Shown here piece by piece: positions 21,772-33,242 of a stretch of 64,000 nt of DNA; position 1 is the stretch's first letter, and the number at the start of each line of letters is the position of its first letter. The translations under genes and the position numbers were made by a program. Below the pieces are notes generated by a model. The model had not been told where the DNA came from and searched no databases. It saw only the letters and a program-made list of their open reading frames with translations. This DNA is from Phanerodontia chrysosporium (lineage: Eukaryota; Basidiomycota; Agaricomycetes; Polyporales; Phanerochaetaceae), in contig MJGA01000021.1 in the NCBI GenBank assembly GCA_001910725.1, positions 464,331 through 528,330 of the forward strand, in the 5' to 3' direction.

Positions 21772-24700
21772 TTAGAGCGCGTCCTGCACCCGAAGCACAC
21801 GCGGAGCACGCACAAGTGTCTCGCTGCCCCAACTCTGAGGCGTCGCGCTCATCTTGAACACAATAGTCGCCCCCTTCGCAATCTGGTCGTGTCGGATGAG
21901 GGGCGTGTCGAGCGGCACACCGTTGACGGCGACACCAGCAACGTAGGGCTTGCCAGAGGATGCGCCCGGCGCAGAGATGACGAGGGGGCGAGTGACATTT
22001 GGCAGCGCTATCGAGATGTGGTCGAAGAATGGGCTGTCCAGTAGTGTTAGCATGAGGGAATGAACGCCTTTCGTGGGAGGACACTCGCCTTCCAATGACA
22101 TATTCGCCAGAGACAGGGTTCACGGGGTAGAAGCCTAGCGCGCTAAACAGGTACCATGCGCTCATTTGTCCGCAATCCTCGTTCTGGAGTGGCGTATGGT
22201 GCCGTCAGACTTGTTTTGTCATTATGCAGAGTGTACCCACGCCGGAAAGCCCGTTGACAGTCGCATTGTAATCGCTTTGCGCAATCGCGCGGACGCGCTC
22301 CTGCGTCCGTGATGCCGCGCCAGCGAGAGCGTAGAGGTAGGGTATATGGTGGGACGGCTGGACGCACTCACTTTCAGGCTAAGGAAGTGGAGACTGGAGA
22401 ACCACATACCTCATTTGTATGATCATTGTGTCCTATGTGTTATATCAGCCGATTGTACAGTGCGCAAAGCCTCCTACGCACCTCCATCAAAGTGCTCATC
22501 CAGGAACGCAACAAAGCTCGCGTTGCCGCCGCGACGCGCGATGAGTGCAGGTACATCATGCACGACATCGAACGTGTACGCCCACTTGTCGCCTTCTGTC
22601 CACCCCTCGTCGGGGCCTGCCCAGGCGCCGCTCGCGTTACGAGCTTCCATGAAGCCTGTGCCGGCGTTGAAGATGCTGAATGGCGACGTCAGCGAGCGGT
22701 TGCGGAAGAACGCAGCGTCTTCCGAGCGATTCAGAGCGGATGCGAGAACTGAGACTGCGTAGTCGTCATCTAGGGCAGCACAGTCAATGATCAGTCTGAT
22801 ATACCTGCAAGAAATGGACAGTTTACACGAGTAGTCCAGCGTCCTCGAGGCGCTTTCGCTATGTATATCGTTTGCGACCCAGCCTTTGGAGGCATAGACA
22901 GAACTTAGTCCCGCACGAACTTCGTACCCGACGTTCTAGGGTTATAGGTCACAATCTATTGATTAAACGGCTGCGATATGTGCCACGAACCTCTTCTCGA
23001 TCATAGTATCTTCGCTTAGCGTTAGTCATCCTATCATGGGAATAACATTGGCAAGAACGTACGAGATGTTCCAATCATCTTCCGGAGGCACTGTCGCATC
23101 CTTGTGTACGGCCTTCCACGCGAGATCTACGTCGAAGTCTTTGAATCCCTTGAAGACTGCCTCAGCTATGAGAGAGTCGGCATGCGTGCCAACCTACAAC
23201 ATGTTAGAGGAGATCAGTATCGAACAATTACGCGAGAAGCGACGCACCATAATATTTGTTTCTGCAGGACAGTTTTAGTTCTTGTTGTGGTCGTGAGCGA
23301 GACACTCACCAACAATATTCTTCCACATCGGAAGCCATCCGCCCTATACAGATGGTAGTGTCAATTGCTTTCCAAGCCGCATGATATGGGTACGAACGGA
23401 CCTCTACGTAGTCCTGCAGCATACTCTGCACCATGCCGTTGATACGCTCTGGTGCTAGAAGGATCTGCCATGCCCACGCAGCGCGGAAGGTATCCTTTGT
23501 TGCGGCGACGTCAGTCTAGCAGGCAGATTTTGGCCAAGAAGCGTACCCAGATGGAATACCCTGTGTATGACTTCCCCTCATGAACAGAGTCATCATAGCC
23601 TGAGTAGTATCGCCCATCTTCGCTTTGTTCGTATGGGTACTGTGACGTAGAGTTAATCCTCGTCAAAGGGTCGTTGCACGGATAGCCCTTACCTGCAATG
23701 CATGGAACACGCCAGTGTAGAAGACCGTTTTCTGGACTTCGTCTGCGCCATGAATTTGAATCCTGTCGAGCTTCTCCGCCCAGACTGCACGCGTAGTACG
23801 TGCCGTCTCCTCAAGCGCCGTTCCGTCTGGGATTTCGTTCTCCAGGTTCTTCCTCGCCTGCTCGACAGATATGAACGAGACGCCGACGCGTACGTCGACT
23901 CTGTTCACTCCGTGCGGAAAACGGACGTAGGCCGCGATCTGCTGGCCTTCGGCACTGTTGGAATTTGGCTGCAACGTCCCGTCTCCAACGCTCGCAGTAC
24001 CCCACTCGACGACCGGCTCGCTGAAGCGTGCAACGAAGTAGCCGCGGAAGTTAGACGCAGCATTGGGTCCAATGATGAAGTCCTGTCGTTCTGCATTCGA
24101 GCCTGATATTTCCCGCGCGGACGGATCAACAACAACTGTTCCATGAGGAAAGGTGACGTTTGAAGGGTCCGCGGAACCCATAACTGATGCGCGCGAGGCC
24201 TCGATGAGAATCCATGGACGTGCAGAACCTGCGAAGGTAAACCTGAGATGGCCAACCCGAGATGCTGCGATGGTTTCAGGTGAGACCACGCACGCAATCG
24301 AGATACGTAGGACCCTTACTAGCACTGTGTTCAGCAAATACAGTTCCACCCTCGGTGTCGTCCATTCGTACACTGTAGTAGCTGGCGCTGACGATCTCGT
24401 TATCGTGCGAGAAGTGCATGCCGCGGTCCTCGAAGCGCGGCTTCATGTCCCCCACACCCGGCACAAGTACGACTTGACCACTCTCGCCCATCCATATCGC
24501 AGGCTGGTGAGTACCCTGGAAGCCATGAATTGTGGTATCCGTGTAGTTGTAGGGCGTCACAGAAACGTAGTTCTCCCGCGTCTGGGAGACCCAGCGCGTC
24601 ATCGCGAACGGCGGGGCCGTGGATGGTATCATCCCGCCTGAGCCGTTCGGAGAGTCGCCTCCGTTGCCTATGAGACTACGTGTGTTAATGAGCTCTCGAG

Positions 24701-25032
24701 ATAGTGCGCATCATGACTTTGAGGACTTACGGGTCAATGTGATCTACCGCGTCGCTCGCTGGCTGCCGAAACGCCTCTGGCGGCAGACCTCGTGCATACA
24801 CACTTTTTGAGCGCCAGCAAAAGCCGCGACAGTCAGCAGCCACTTCCAACGGCTTTGCAACATATGGAGAGCTTGCAAAGAGACCACGCTCGTCAACGGC
24901 GAGGGTCAAGTGCAACAGATGTCCTTCGAGTCTCACATCAATATCGCACGTGACGCGCCACGAGCTCGCGGAGGTGACGTCGAGCGGAGGACACTCTAGC
25001 CGGTGAACAGTATTTACTTGAAGCCAGTTCAT
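21772..25032 (-). CDS. GH92 alpha-mannosidase
   Basis: A large multi-exon gene with the whole GH92 plan. The N-terminal beta domain includes LAVDERGLFASSPYVAKPLE and, across an intron, VDHIDP joined to LIGNGGDSPNGSGGMIPS, then IHGFQGTHQPAIWMGESGQV. The catalytic barrel includes DGRYYSGYDDSVHEGKSYTG, DTFRAAWAWQILLAPERING, GWLPMWKNIVG and the family-defining HNDHTNEPSHHIPYL, assembled across an intron, followed by NEDCGQMSAWYLFSALGFYP. It ends RAPRVLRVQDAL. No frameshift was noticed. In the family these are calcium-dependent exo-mannosidases acting on alpha-mannan or N-glycans. The first ATG is at 25,032, but no signal peptide is evident there, so an upstream exon may be missing. Confidence 0.9.
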
Positions 25033-25167
25033 ACAGTATGTAGTTGCACTCTTAGATACACAGGACACAAGACTCAGAATACAGATAAATTATGAAAACT
25101 GGGCCATACGCTGCCAGACGACATCATTGTACTAGAGCAGCATTGGAAGTCCTTGTCATTTCTCGCG

Positions 25168-26101
25168 TTACCCATGCATACCGCGCTCATGCGTTCTCCG
25201 TGTAGCGAGAACTCGCATCTCGATGCTCGAAGCTTGTCCGCTACTGCCTGACTCCATGGCGGCACCGTCTCCTTGAGACTGGAGCATGCGCTCGAGCTCC
25301 TCCTGAACCGCCCCCTTCGTCTTATGGGTCTGGGCAATACCCACCTCTCGCGTGATCTTCATCGCCCTCCGAATTCGCATGCTGGTTGCCACGGTATCGA
25401 GTAGCGTCGTCTCGTGATAGGGCTCCCAGCCGGGCGGGATTCGCTCATGCTCAAACCAGTAGCGCAGCCGATCGATAGGAACACCATCGAGCGGGCGGCT
25501 TGCGCCGGTGTCTGGACGATGGAGTAGCGTGTGTACGAGGCGAAAAATCGATCTGCGAGGTTGCAGCGGTACGCCGCTCATGGAGCGTCGGGTCCGGGTT
25601 GTTGAACATGTTGAACACGATCGCCATCTCTCCACGTGCGATCTCGGCGTGCAGAGGATCCAGCGGCGTCTCTGCTTCGCGCTGCACCCGTACACGCGCG
25701 AGATCCTCGGGAGTTATGACGCGCCCATCCGCAGACATCGCGAGAAAGGCCCTCAGCAGCTGCGCTTCGCCATGGATCGGGGCGTACTCTTCGCGCGGGC
25801 CGATATTCGGATGAAAGAGACTGGCGTCGTGCTCGATTTTGTTGTGCCGCGCGAGGTCGTGCAATTCGAATGGTCCTGAGCCTTGGCCGAGGAGGAGTAG
25901 TCCACCATAGGCCAGTATCCAGGCGAGTGGCTTCGAGAGTCGGTAACACTGCGTAAGGGCATCGATGAGGAGGGCTGGTGTGATAGATTTCCCGTCGCGC
26001 GGGAGGTAGCCGTGGTTTGCCAGCGTGTTCACCGCCGGACAAGGTGAGCGACTGTCGCCTTCCATTGGCGGGCAGAAAGCGTGAGATCCCGAGCTGGACA
26101 T
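25168..26101 (-). CDS. Heme-thiolate peroxidase (unspecific peroxygenase type), copy 1
   Basis: This is a short-type heme-thiolate peroxidase of the chloroperoxidase/UPO family. SPCPAVNTLANHGYLPRDGK contains the P-C-P with the cysteine heme ligand. IEHDASLFHP carries the acid-base glutamate and the E-H-D-x-S magnesium-site motif, and YWFEHERIPPGWEP is the conserved tail. It starts at ATG 26,101 and ends GMHG. One base is missing near 25,575, between LHER and VPLQPRRSIFR; the tandem paralogue reads through here. There is no signal peptide, so the enzyme is predicted to be intracellular or exported unconventionally. In the family, these enzymes oxygenate or halogenate substrates using peroxide. 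Confidence 0.88.
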
Positions 26102-27758
26102 GGCCGTGACAGGATATCTGTCGCTCGCCGGCCCGTTGGATCGTAGTGGCAGTCACGGTGAGGGATGAGGGGCTGAAAACAGCAACCGACAGAGCACACA
26201 GGTTTATAAGGACGACTGTGTGGCTGGACGTCCCAGCGCATCAAGGTGCAGAGCATGCATCCAGAGATAGGAGTTGGTGGAGGTGTGATGCATGGTCCGG
26301 CACAGTCTTCTGCATAGTGCGTTCGTACCCCGACATGGTGCTTACTGTGTATTTCGGCTGCTGTGAGACCTGCAATTGTGTATGCCGACTCACGAGCTTG
26401 TAAGGTGCAAGTGAGTGCGCGAGACGGACTTGTGCTCGGAGACAGAAGGCGCTGGAATGGAACGTCCTTGAAACTTCAACAGGCCCCATGACGAATTCTA
26501 GAGAATAGTGTGGACCGGTGTCGTTCTGCCGCTTGTACTGGTGGGATGTCGAGTACGCTGCCAGGTCTCCTCTACGGACATATCTCGCTCGAAAGCGTAA
26601 AGTGACTGGCTGCCAAACGGAGGTCACGAGTGAGCCCAAAGCACAGCACGTACCGCACAACAATGTGTTGAGAACGCTGAAAATGAAGGGCTGCGCGAGG
26701 AATGGTAGTCATCGATAGATACCCGAATAACCAAATGGCGAGATGTTTTACTCACAGACGTCTGGAGCAAGGCTGTGCCTTTGCCGTCCGGGCATTCTTG
26801 CGGAGCGGAACTGCGGAGTCATGCGAGGAGGCTCCGTTCCACAGGTTCGGACTTGCTACTGTGGCTATACACGATGTCTCGAGTAGAATCCGGGAAGGTG
26901 GCGGAGTAGATTACTCGAGCGAGAGTTCGTCCACGAGAAATGCTAGCACGCAATCAGATACGGAAGGAAGAGAAACAGAAGGTGTAAACCAAGCTGACGT
27001 CCTCGCCATGCAGCAGTACGCGCGCCGCATTCCTCGATGCCCCGCCGCCTCGTCTTGCATGAAAAAGACCACAACGAGGCTTGACTTCGTCTATTTTGAT
27101 CGCGATATCTTCAGAATCATGGCTTGTGCTCTATCACCCACTCCTGTCGCTCTGCTTAGGTAAGACAGGGACGAGACCGCCGTCGGCGAACGGTGAACCG
27201 AACGCGTCCGAGGTTAACAACGTAGTGGAGACTCGGTAACCGGCCGCTTCGAGATATTCTCGAGCAAGCTAAGTATCTGCAAAGCATAAGTGATGGCAAT
27301 GAAGTCCTTCGTGCAGCACAAGAAAGTGAAGCCCCAACGTTACTTACGAATGGACGCGGTGGAAGAAGAGAAATTTGAAATCAAGCTTGCGACAGTCTTG
27401 TTGATGTCGTCTCAATCTAGCAATTGCATCGAGCGCCTCCGAGAGTTTCGTTAGAATGCAGAGTTTCAGAAGCAAGCCCGTCGTCGTAGTCGTGGATTCA
27501 GAAGAGGTGCAAGACAGTGATAAGTCTCAAAGCTACCTGAAAGAAGCGTCAATGCACGTGATGCGCGCGAAGGATTCCATGAACCGTGCGACACTGGCCG
27601 AGTGACAGAATGAGCTGATAGTCTCCACTATTACGGGGCATACGATACACGGATTACTATTTCATGACTAGGAAGATCGAGCAGAGCGTAGGATGGCATA
27701 CCATGAGCGTACGCCTGAAGCCGGGGAACCTGAAGAAGAGATCGACGAAGTGAAGCCC
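26102..27758. other. Intergenic between the tandem peroxygenases
   Basis: This stretch contains the copy-1 promoter; a reverse-strand TATAA element lies at 26,203-26,210, about 100 bp before the start. Around 26,455-26,560 it resembles 29,220-29,330 upstream of copy 2 (minus strand TGPHYSLEFVMGP against AGPHDPVKFVMEP), so the duplication took upstream DNA or the end of another gene with it. No gene could be supported. Confidence 0.5.
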
Positions 27759-28923
27759 TCACGCCATAACAGACACCTCTTCCCTCCCCATCTCGCCTTC
27801 TATCAGCTCCTTTCGGAACCCGGACTCGTCTCCAACCACGCGCAACGCCGCGCCCTTTGTATCGCCGAAAATTGGCGGCATGACAACCTGCGAGGCCTGG
27901 GGCGTCGGCGGTAGGTCATTAAACGTCTCGCTAGTCGCGCTGCGCGAGTGCACGAGCGAGGGGACCCCATCGGCGTTGTCGTCATCCGTGAGCTCCGCGT
28001 CGCTCGACGTCTGCTTGTCCTTGCAGACGTCGACGCCCCTGCGGCCGCCGGAGCCTCCACGGCCGCGTCCGCCTTGGCGCTGCCTCTCGTCCCAGCTCAT
28101 CTCCCGCGCTGGCCTTCCGCATGCCGCTCATCGCGCTCCGTAGGCGGTTGATCGTGCTGATAGTCTCGAGGAGCGTCGTCTCGTGGTACGGCTCCCAGTC
28201 GGGCGGGAGCCGCTCGTTTTCGAACCAGTAGCGCATGCGCTCGATGGGCACGCCATCGAGCTGTCGGTTCGCGCCTGTGTCCTTGCGGCCGAGCAGCGCG
28301 CGCACGATGTGCGAGAGCGTCCCGCGCGGCTGCAGCGGCACGCCCGCCTCGTGCAGCGCCGCGTCCGGGTTGTTGAACATGTTGAGCACGATCGCCATCT
28401 CGCCGCGCGCGAGCTCGGCATGCACGAGATCGAGCGGTGTCTCTGCCTCGCGCCGCACCCGCACGCGGGCGACGTCCTCCGGCGTCATGACGCGTCCGTC
28501 CGCAGATGTCGCGAAGAAGTCCTTGAGCAGCTCCGCGTCGCCATGGATGGGTGCGTACTCTTCGCGTGGGCCTGCGTTCGGGTGGTAGAGACTCGCGTCG
28601 TGCTCGACCTTGTTGTGCCGTGCGAGGTCGTGCAGCTCGAACGGAGCCGAGCCCTGGTCGAGAAGCGTTAGAGCACCGTGAGTGAGTGCCCAGGCGAGCG
28701 GTTTTGAGAGACGGAAGCACTTCATGAGCGCGTCAATGATGATGTCTGCCGTGATGCCCTTGCCGTCTCGTGGGAGGTAGCCATGATTCGCCATCGAGTT
28801 CATGGCCGGGCACGGTGCTCGGCTGTCTCCCTCCTGCGGCGGAGAGAAAGCGTGTGGATTCGGACCGGTAAGGCCGGTGACGGGGCATTTGTCGTCCATG
28901 GATGCTTGGGAAGAGCTGGACAT
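27759..28923 (-). CDS. Heme-thiolate peroxidase (unspecific peroxygenase type), copy 2
   Basis: Paralogue of copy 1, same strand. It starts at ATG 28,923 with MSSSSQASMDDKCPVTGLTG, a segment absent from copy 1, followed by APCPAMNSMANHGYLPRDGK (P-C-P heme cysteine), VEHDASLYHPN (glutamate and magnesium motif) and RYWFENERLPPDWEP. No intron interrupts the conserved domain and no signal peptide is seen. Near 28,095 the frame appears to lose one base: the natural continuation is MSWDERQRQGGRGRGGSGG, running to a stop at 27,759, a long polar tail rich in acidic and serine residues. A TATA-like element lies at 28,991-28,998. Function is as for copy 1; the different N-terminus suggests that they have diverged in role or location. 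Confidence 0.88.
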
Positions 28924-29923
28924 GGTTGTGGTCCGTCGTGGATGTCGCTGAAGGCGAGGAAGCGAGGGCGAACTACTTAGGAACTGTAGGCTTATATCGC
29001 GGAGGTGCGCCAGGGGGCCGTCTGCACTAGCGTAGGGGATGTCTAGACGCCTTGGGAGTAGGTGCAACGGCGATATCACAACCCCGAGACGTCCTGACGC
29101 TTCGGACTCCCACGTGCCGGCAGGACTCTCCATCTTTCGAGGCCGCACAGTTCTGGGCTTGCAGCGTTTGTGTTCCATGGCGAACTACAGCCCGCCAAAA
29201 AGCGGCCGGGGCGGGAGGCGCTGGAATGGAATACCATCGAGGTTAGGCTCCATCACAAATTTGACGGGATCGTGTGGGCCGGCATCGCTGTCCTGCAAAT
29301 ACCGATGGCAAACGGATGATCCCGCTTGCTGTGCGGTTAGGAACCGCTGTAGAGGAGTATCGTCGTGCCTTGTTCAAGACAGGTGTGACAGCGCCAGGGG
29401 ACGCTGCTATGGCGGAGCCTGACCAGGCCGACGTCGTGCGTGGAGACGGGAGTTAAGGAGAAATCGGACAACTAGACATGCAGGACAGCGTGAAGCCCAG
29501 GGTTTCAGCGATGATGCAGCGAGCTGACGATGCGGAGAGTGCATCCGTTAGAGCCGTTCGATGAACAAAGGTCATCGCGCCTACGAACAGCGTCAGAAAG
29601 ACTGCCGAGCATGCTTGAGTATCACCCCGAGTCGAAGGCCGTAGAGGGAGCGCACAAGGTCTTGAGATCGTGTAAGGAAACGTGGTGAGCAAAATGAGGT
29701 TTCCAATTGCGCACAGCTAGCGGATGTCGAGAACTGGAGCGTACAGCAGCGTGCATGGGCAGTACGCGTCATCTCAGACGGTTGCAGTGGCGGTCGGTCC
29801 AACATGGTCGACAGGGTTGCATGGCCTACGTTCTGTTATGGTACGCCTGGGCACACACTACGACAGCCAGATAACAACGTTTAATGGCTAGTTGTAATAG
29901 CCAGACATGCGACGACGTACCTG
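28924..29923. other. Intergenic upstream of peroxygenase copy 2
   Basis: Apart from the TATA-like element and the segment shared with the region upstream of copy 1 (29,220-29,330), nothing recognisable was found. Confidence 0.4.
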
Positions 29924-30540
29924 TCAATGCCTCCAGCCAAGCTCATGCCCATTTTCCATCATGGGCTCGACAAAGCCTCTGAAGAGCCAAGGTCGACTTT
30001 GGATCTCCTCGACACATTCAGCCCTGACACGCGTCCTGTCTTGCTCATCGAGAAGGCCCGACAGGTCCTGCGCCCAGCGCATCCCGTAGCCTTCGGGCAC
30101 ACGAACTTCGTAGACGAGCACACCGTGCGGGAGCCAGTGCAGGTTGCGCCAGCTCGCGTTGTTCATGACCCGCCAAAAGAGTTCGAGAGCACGCTCGTTG
30201 ATTTTCGCGACAGGCCCGTTTGGCCGTCCCCACCAGCCAGATGGCATCATCTTTCCGCCTTTCTTCTGAGTGTCTGCAGGAGCCTCGTCGACCCCAGATC
30301 GATGTGCATGTTTCGACCACGCTCGAGCTCCCGCCGTCAGACCGACGCTATTTGTGGCAAGGAAGGCGGATAGACACTGGTCTTGCGTCGGGGGCGTGGA
30401 ACCTAGAGCAGAGCCGACTGTATACGCTAGGCCGTGCAATAGATGAGTCGTCAGTGCGTCTTTGCTCTCGACCCTTCCTTCCTTGACAGAAGGTCGTTGA
30501 TATGATCTCTGAGATCTTGAGCTTGGGGCATTTCTGCCAT
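29924..30540 (-). CDS. Conserved fungal protein of unknown function
   Basis: The start MAEMPQAQDLRDHINDLLSR (ATG at 30,540) leads, after one apparently missing base near 30,480, into DALTTHLLHGLAYTVGSALG and FLATNSVGLTAGARAWSKHA. The C-terminal half is GWWGRPNGPVAKINERALEL, ASWRNLHWLPHGVLVYEVRV, PEGYGMRWAQD and FRGFVEPMMENGHELGWRH, ending at the stop. The last blocks recur in many filamentous fungi in small proteins with no known activity; G-x-R-W and E-N-G-H-E near the end are the invariant parts. It is intronless as read. No operon-like partner and no clear role. Confidence 0.75.
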
Positions 30541-31254
30541 GTTCTTGCATCGAGGAGCGGATATATGCGTGGCGGATGGAGCGTTATTGGGGTCGCAAAC
30601 CAGCACCGAACATGAATCGGCTGGAGTTAAATCTAGACTATCCTTCGTACTTTCCGACATCGTCGTGCGACATGATCTGTAGAGGTCTCATTGCAGGTCG
30701 AGACAAAGCAGCAGAACAGGCTGTGAGAGGCGAGCGGCGAGGAAAAGATCATGGTTGTTTGCGTCTGAGTATTCTTGAGCGGGCCATCATCAATCCCGCC
30801 TTTGATGCGCCTGTTTGATGCGCCTGATTCGCTCTGTATGACTTCCAAGCTGCCTATCCTCGCCATCTTCCCCTCTGCTCTCTACACAACGCTTGTCCTC
30901 GCATCTTGCCCCGCTCGCCCTCAGATGTTTTGGTGAAGAGAGCAGAGAGATCATGGTGAGTAAAGCGTGCTCATCCGAGCCACGCACCCTAATGCTGGGA
31001 GGCAGCGTGTAGAACTGGGCCTGTACGACGTCCTGGCTGTCGTCGGAGTGATCTGTGCCTATGCCTCGAGGTGGTTCTACGATGCTCAGCATGGTACGCA
31101 GTCCTATAATGGTGAGCGTCGTCACTGCTTGGCTTGTCGGCGCATCTCGCTGAATGTCGTAGATAATGGACCTTGGTCGCCATTTGAAGACTTGAATGAG
31201 CGTTCAAGAGGCCCGAATGAATCTTCAAATGGCCCCACGTACACTACCGACAGC

Positions 31255-32820
31255 ATGAGCGACTTGAGTAGCCCGTCAGTTTCTTCTCCCGCAGACTCTC
31301 CTCCACAAAGTCAGGCTCCCCGGTTCGAGCTTTCATCCGATGCGGATGCACCTTCACCTACAGAGTCCTCAGCGTGAGCCCGAGGTCTAGCTCCCAAGCC
31401 TCGACAACTGACATCGACTCTACGTTCTCGGAACACATCATGGCCAATGACCTGGTCTTCGACCTCATCCTGTGGTTCAGCACGCCCGCCATGCTCATGC
31501 GTCTTGCGCGCGTCTGCCGTACCTCGCATGCCGCCGTTCGCTCTCACATAGCCCGCTGCTACAACATCAACACACACCTCTCGCACTTCTTCTCGGACCC
31601 GCTGTCCTTTCGCTCGCTGCAGGCTCGCACCGGCGCACTCATCTCTGGCTCGAACGCGCTCCAGTTCCTCGACCGCACGCACTACCCCGAGGCCGACCTC
31701 GACATCTACTGCGCGTACGAGGTGCGCGCAGAGCTTGGCTGGTGGCTCATCCGGCACGAGGGCTATACCTTCAAGCCAAACAGCCGCCAGGACCCGTCGT
31801 TCCATGTCGCGCTCGAGCAGGCGCGTCTGCCCGGTGCCCCGGTTCCCGAAAACCCGTACAGCAGCCTCAAGGCTGTCTCTGCTGTCTACACGTTCACAAA
31901 GCGCGTCGAGCGCGACGACGGGCCTAGCAGGCGACTCAAGGTGCAGATCATCGTCGCGTACAACAGTCCCATGGAGGCTATCTTTGATTTTCACTCCAGT
32001 ATGTATCTTCCTCCGACGAACGTCTTCCGTGCTCACTGTTTCTGCAGCCGTCGTGCTCAACGTGATATCTTTCTCTCACGCCTACTCGCTCTACCCGTGC
32101 GCGACGTTCCACCACCGCGTCTCGCTTGCACTGATCCCCGGACGACGCGTCGATTCGCATATTCGCACCAAGTATGAGGCCCGCGGGTGGTCCTTCGTCG
32201 ACAGCGTTCCTTCGCCCGCGCCGCCTTTTACGGAGAACCCCATGGGCGAGATGGCACTGCGGCTCTTCCGCCCGCGCGAGTGTGCGCACTGCCCGCACTG
32301 CACCGAGCAGCGCGCCCGCGACCTCAGCATCGCGCACGCCTTCCCTGCAGGCCTCCGTTGGATCGGGGACCGCCAGAGCTGGGTGCTCCCGCTCCCGCTC
32401 GACGGCGTCGCGCTCCCAGCGGCGCTCCCCGACGGCACGAGCCCCGCGCCGGCGCGCGACCCGTGCTTCGTCACGAGCTGGGACCTAGTGCGCCGTCTCG
32501 AGCACGACGGTTCGTACGGGCGCGCCATCAAGGCAAAGATCCGCCGCCCGGACGGCTTCTGGCACTGCTACGTCGTCACCGACCCGCGCCTCAAGAAGGC
32601 GATGAAGGCGATCCAGGACCTGTACGTGGACATTCCGCGGAGGTTGGACGCGGATCCCGAGTTGTAAGCTTGCCCGCATATCTGCGTTTGGCCGTGGACT
32701 GATCGTGAACCCAGCTGCGACGCCGAGTTTGTTCGTTACTGCCAGCGGGTGCTCGAGGATGAGGAGATGTGGGAGGAATGGTATCCGTCTGGACGGGCTA
32801 GTCCCGAGCTTGACTTGTAG
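31255..32820 (+). CDS. F-box-like / Agaricomycete orphan protein
   Basis: The start MSDLSSPSVSSPADSPPQSQ (ATG 31,255) is a serine/proline-rich tail. One base is probably missing near 31,372, after which PRSSSQASTTDIDSTFSEHI leads into VFDLILWFSTPAMLMRLARV and CRTSHAAVRSHIARCYNINT, an F-box-like helical start. ISGSNALQFLDRTHYPEADL has the look of the nucleotidyltransferase-like fold found in related Agaricomycete orphan proteins (G-S followed by D-L-D-I-Y). Introns near 31,998 and 32,665 splice cleanly, the latter joining DPE to FCDAEFVRYCQRVLEDEEMW; the gene ends ASPELDL. The family is common in Polyporales and uncharacterised. Confidence 0.7.
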
Positions 32821-33242
32821 TATTCAGTGCTTATGGAGGTTTCCTCGATCGTCTCGCTGTATCAAAACCTTCTTGGTGATATGAATTGTTGTACAACAGC
32901 AAGCTCGGGACATGACTACTCGTCCTGTGCTTATTGCCAATGGCCGTGAACCCACCATCGTAGCAACATCCCGTACGCAAATGCACACAGGTTCACACAA
33001 TGTCGTCGTGGCGCTGTCGCTTGGATCACAATGCCTGTAAAGATGATGCAACCAAGATATCAAGGTGTATTCGCCAATATTTATGGATATCGCTAGACTT
33101 GGCTACTCGACGTACATGTACACCCAAAGAATACAACAAAGAGTCGAGGGAATCAACGAGACTAACACAGTCTATAGAATCGATGTACATCTTAAGATTA
33201 ATAGGCTACGAGTGCGTACAGGGATATTCGTGTCCTGTCGTG

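Noticed and set aside
26702..27163. Plus-strand frame of 153 codons between the peroxygenases
   Set aside because: No motif, no similarity to the equivalent region upstream of copy 2, and codon use unlike the neighbours.
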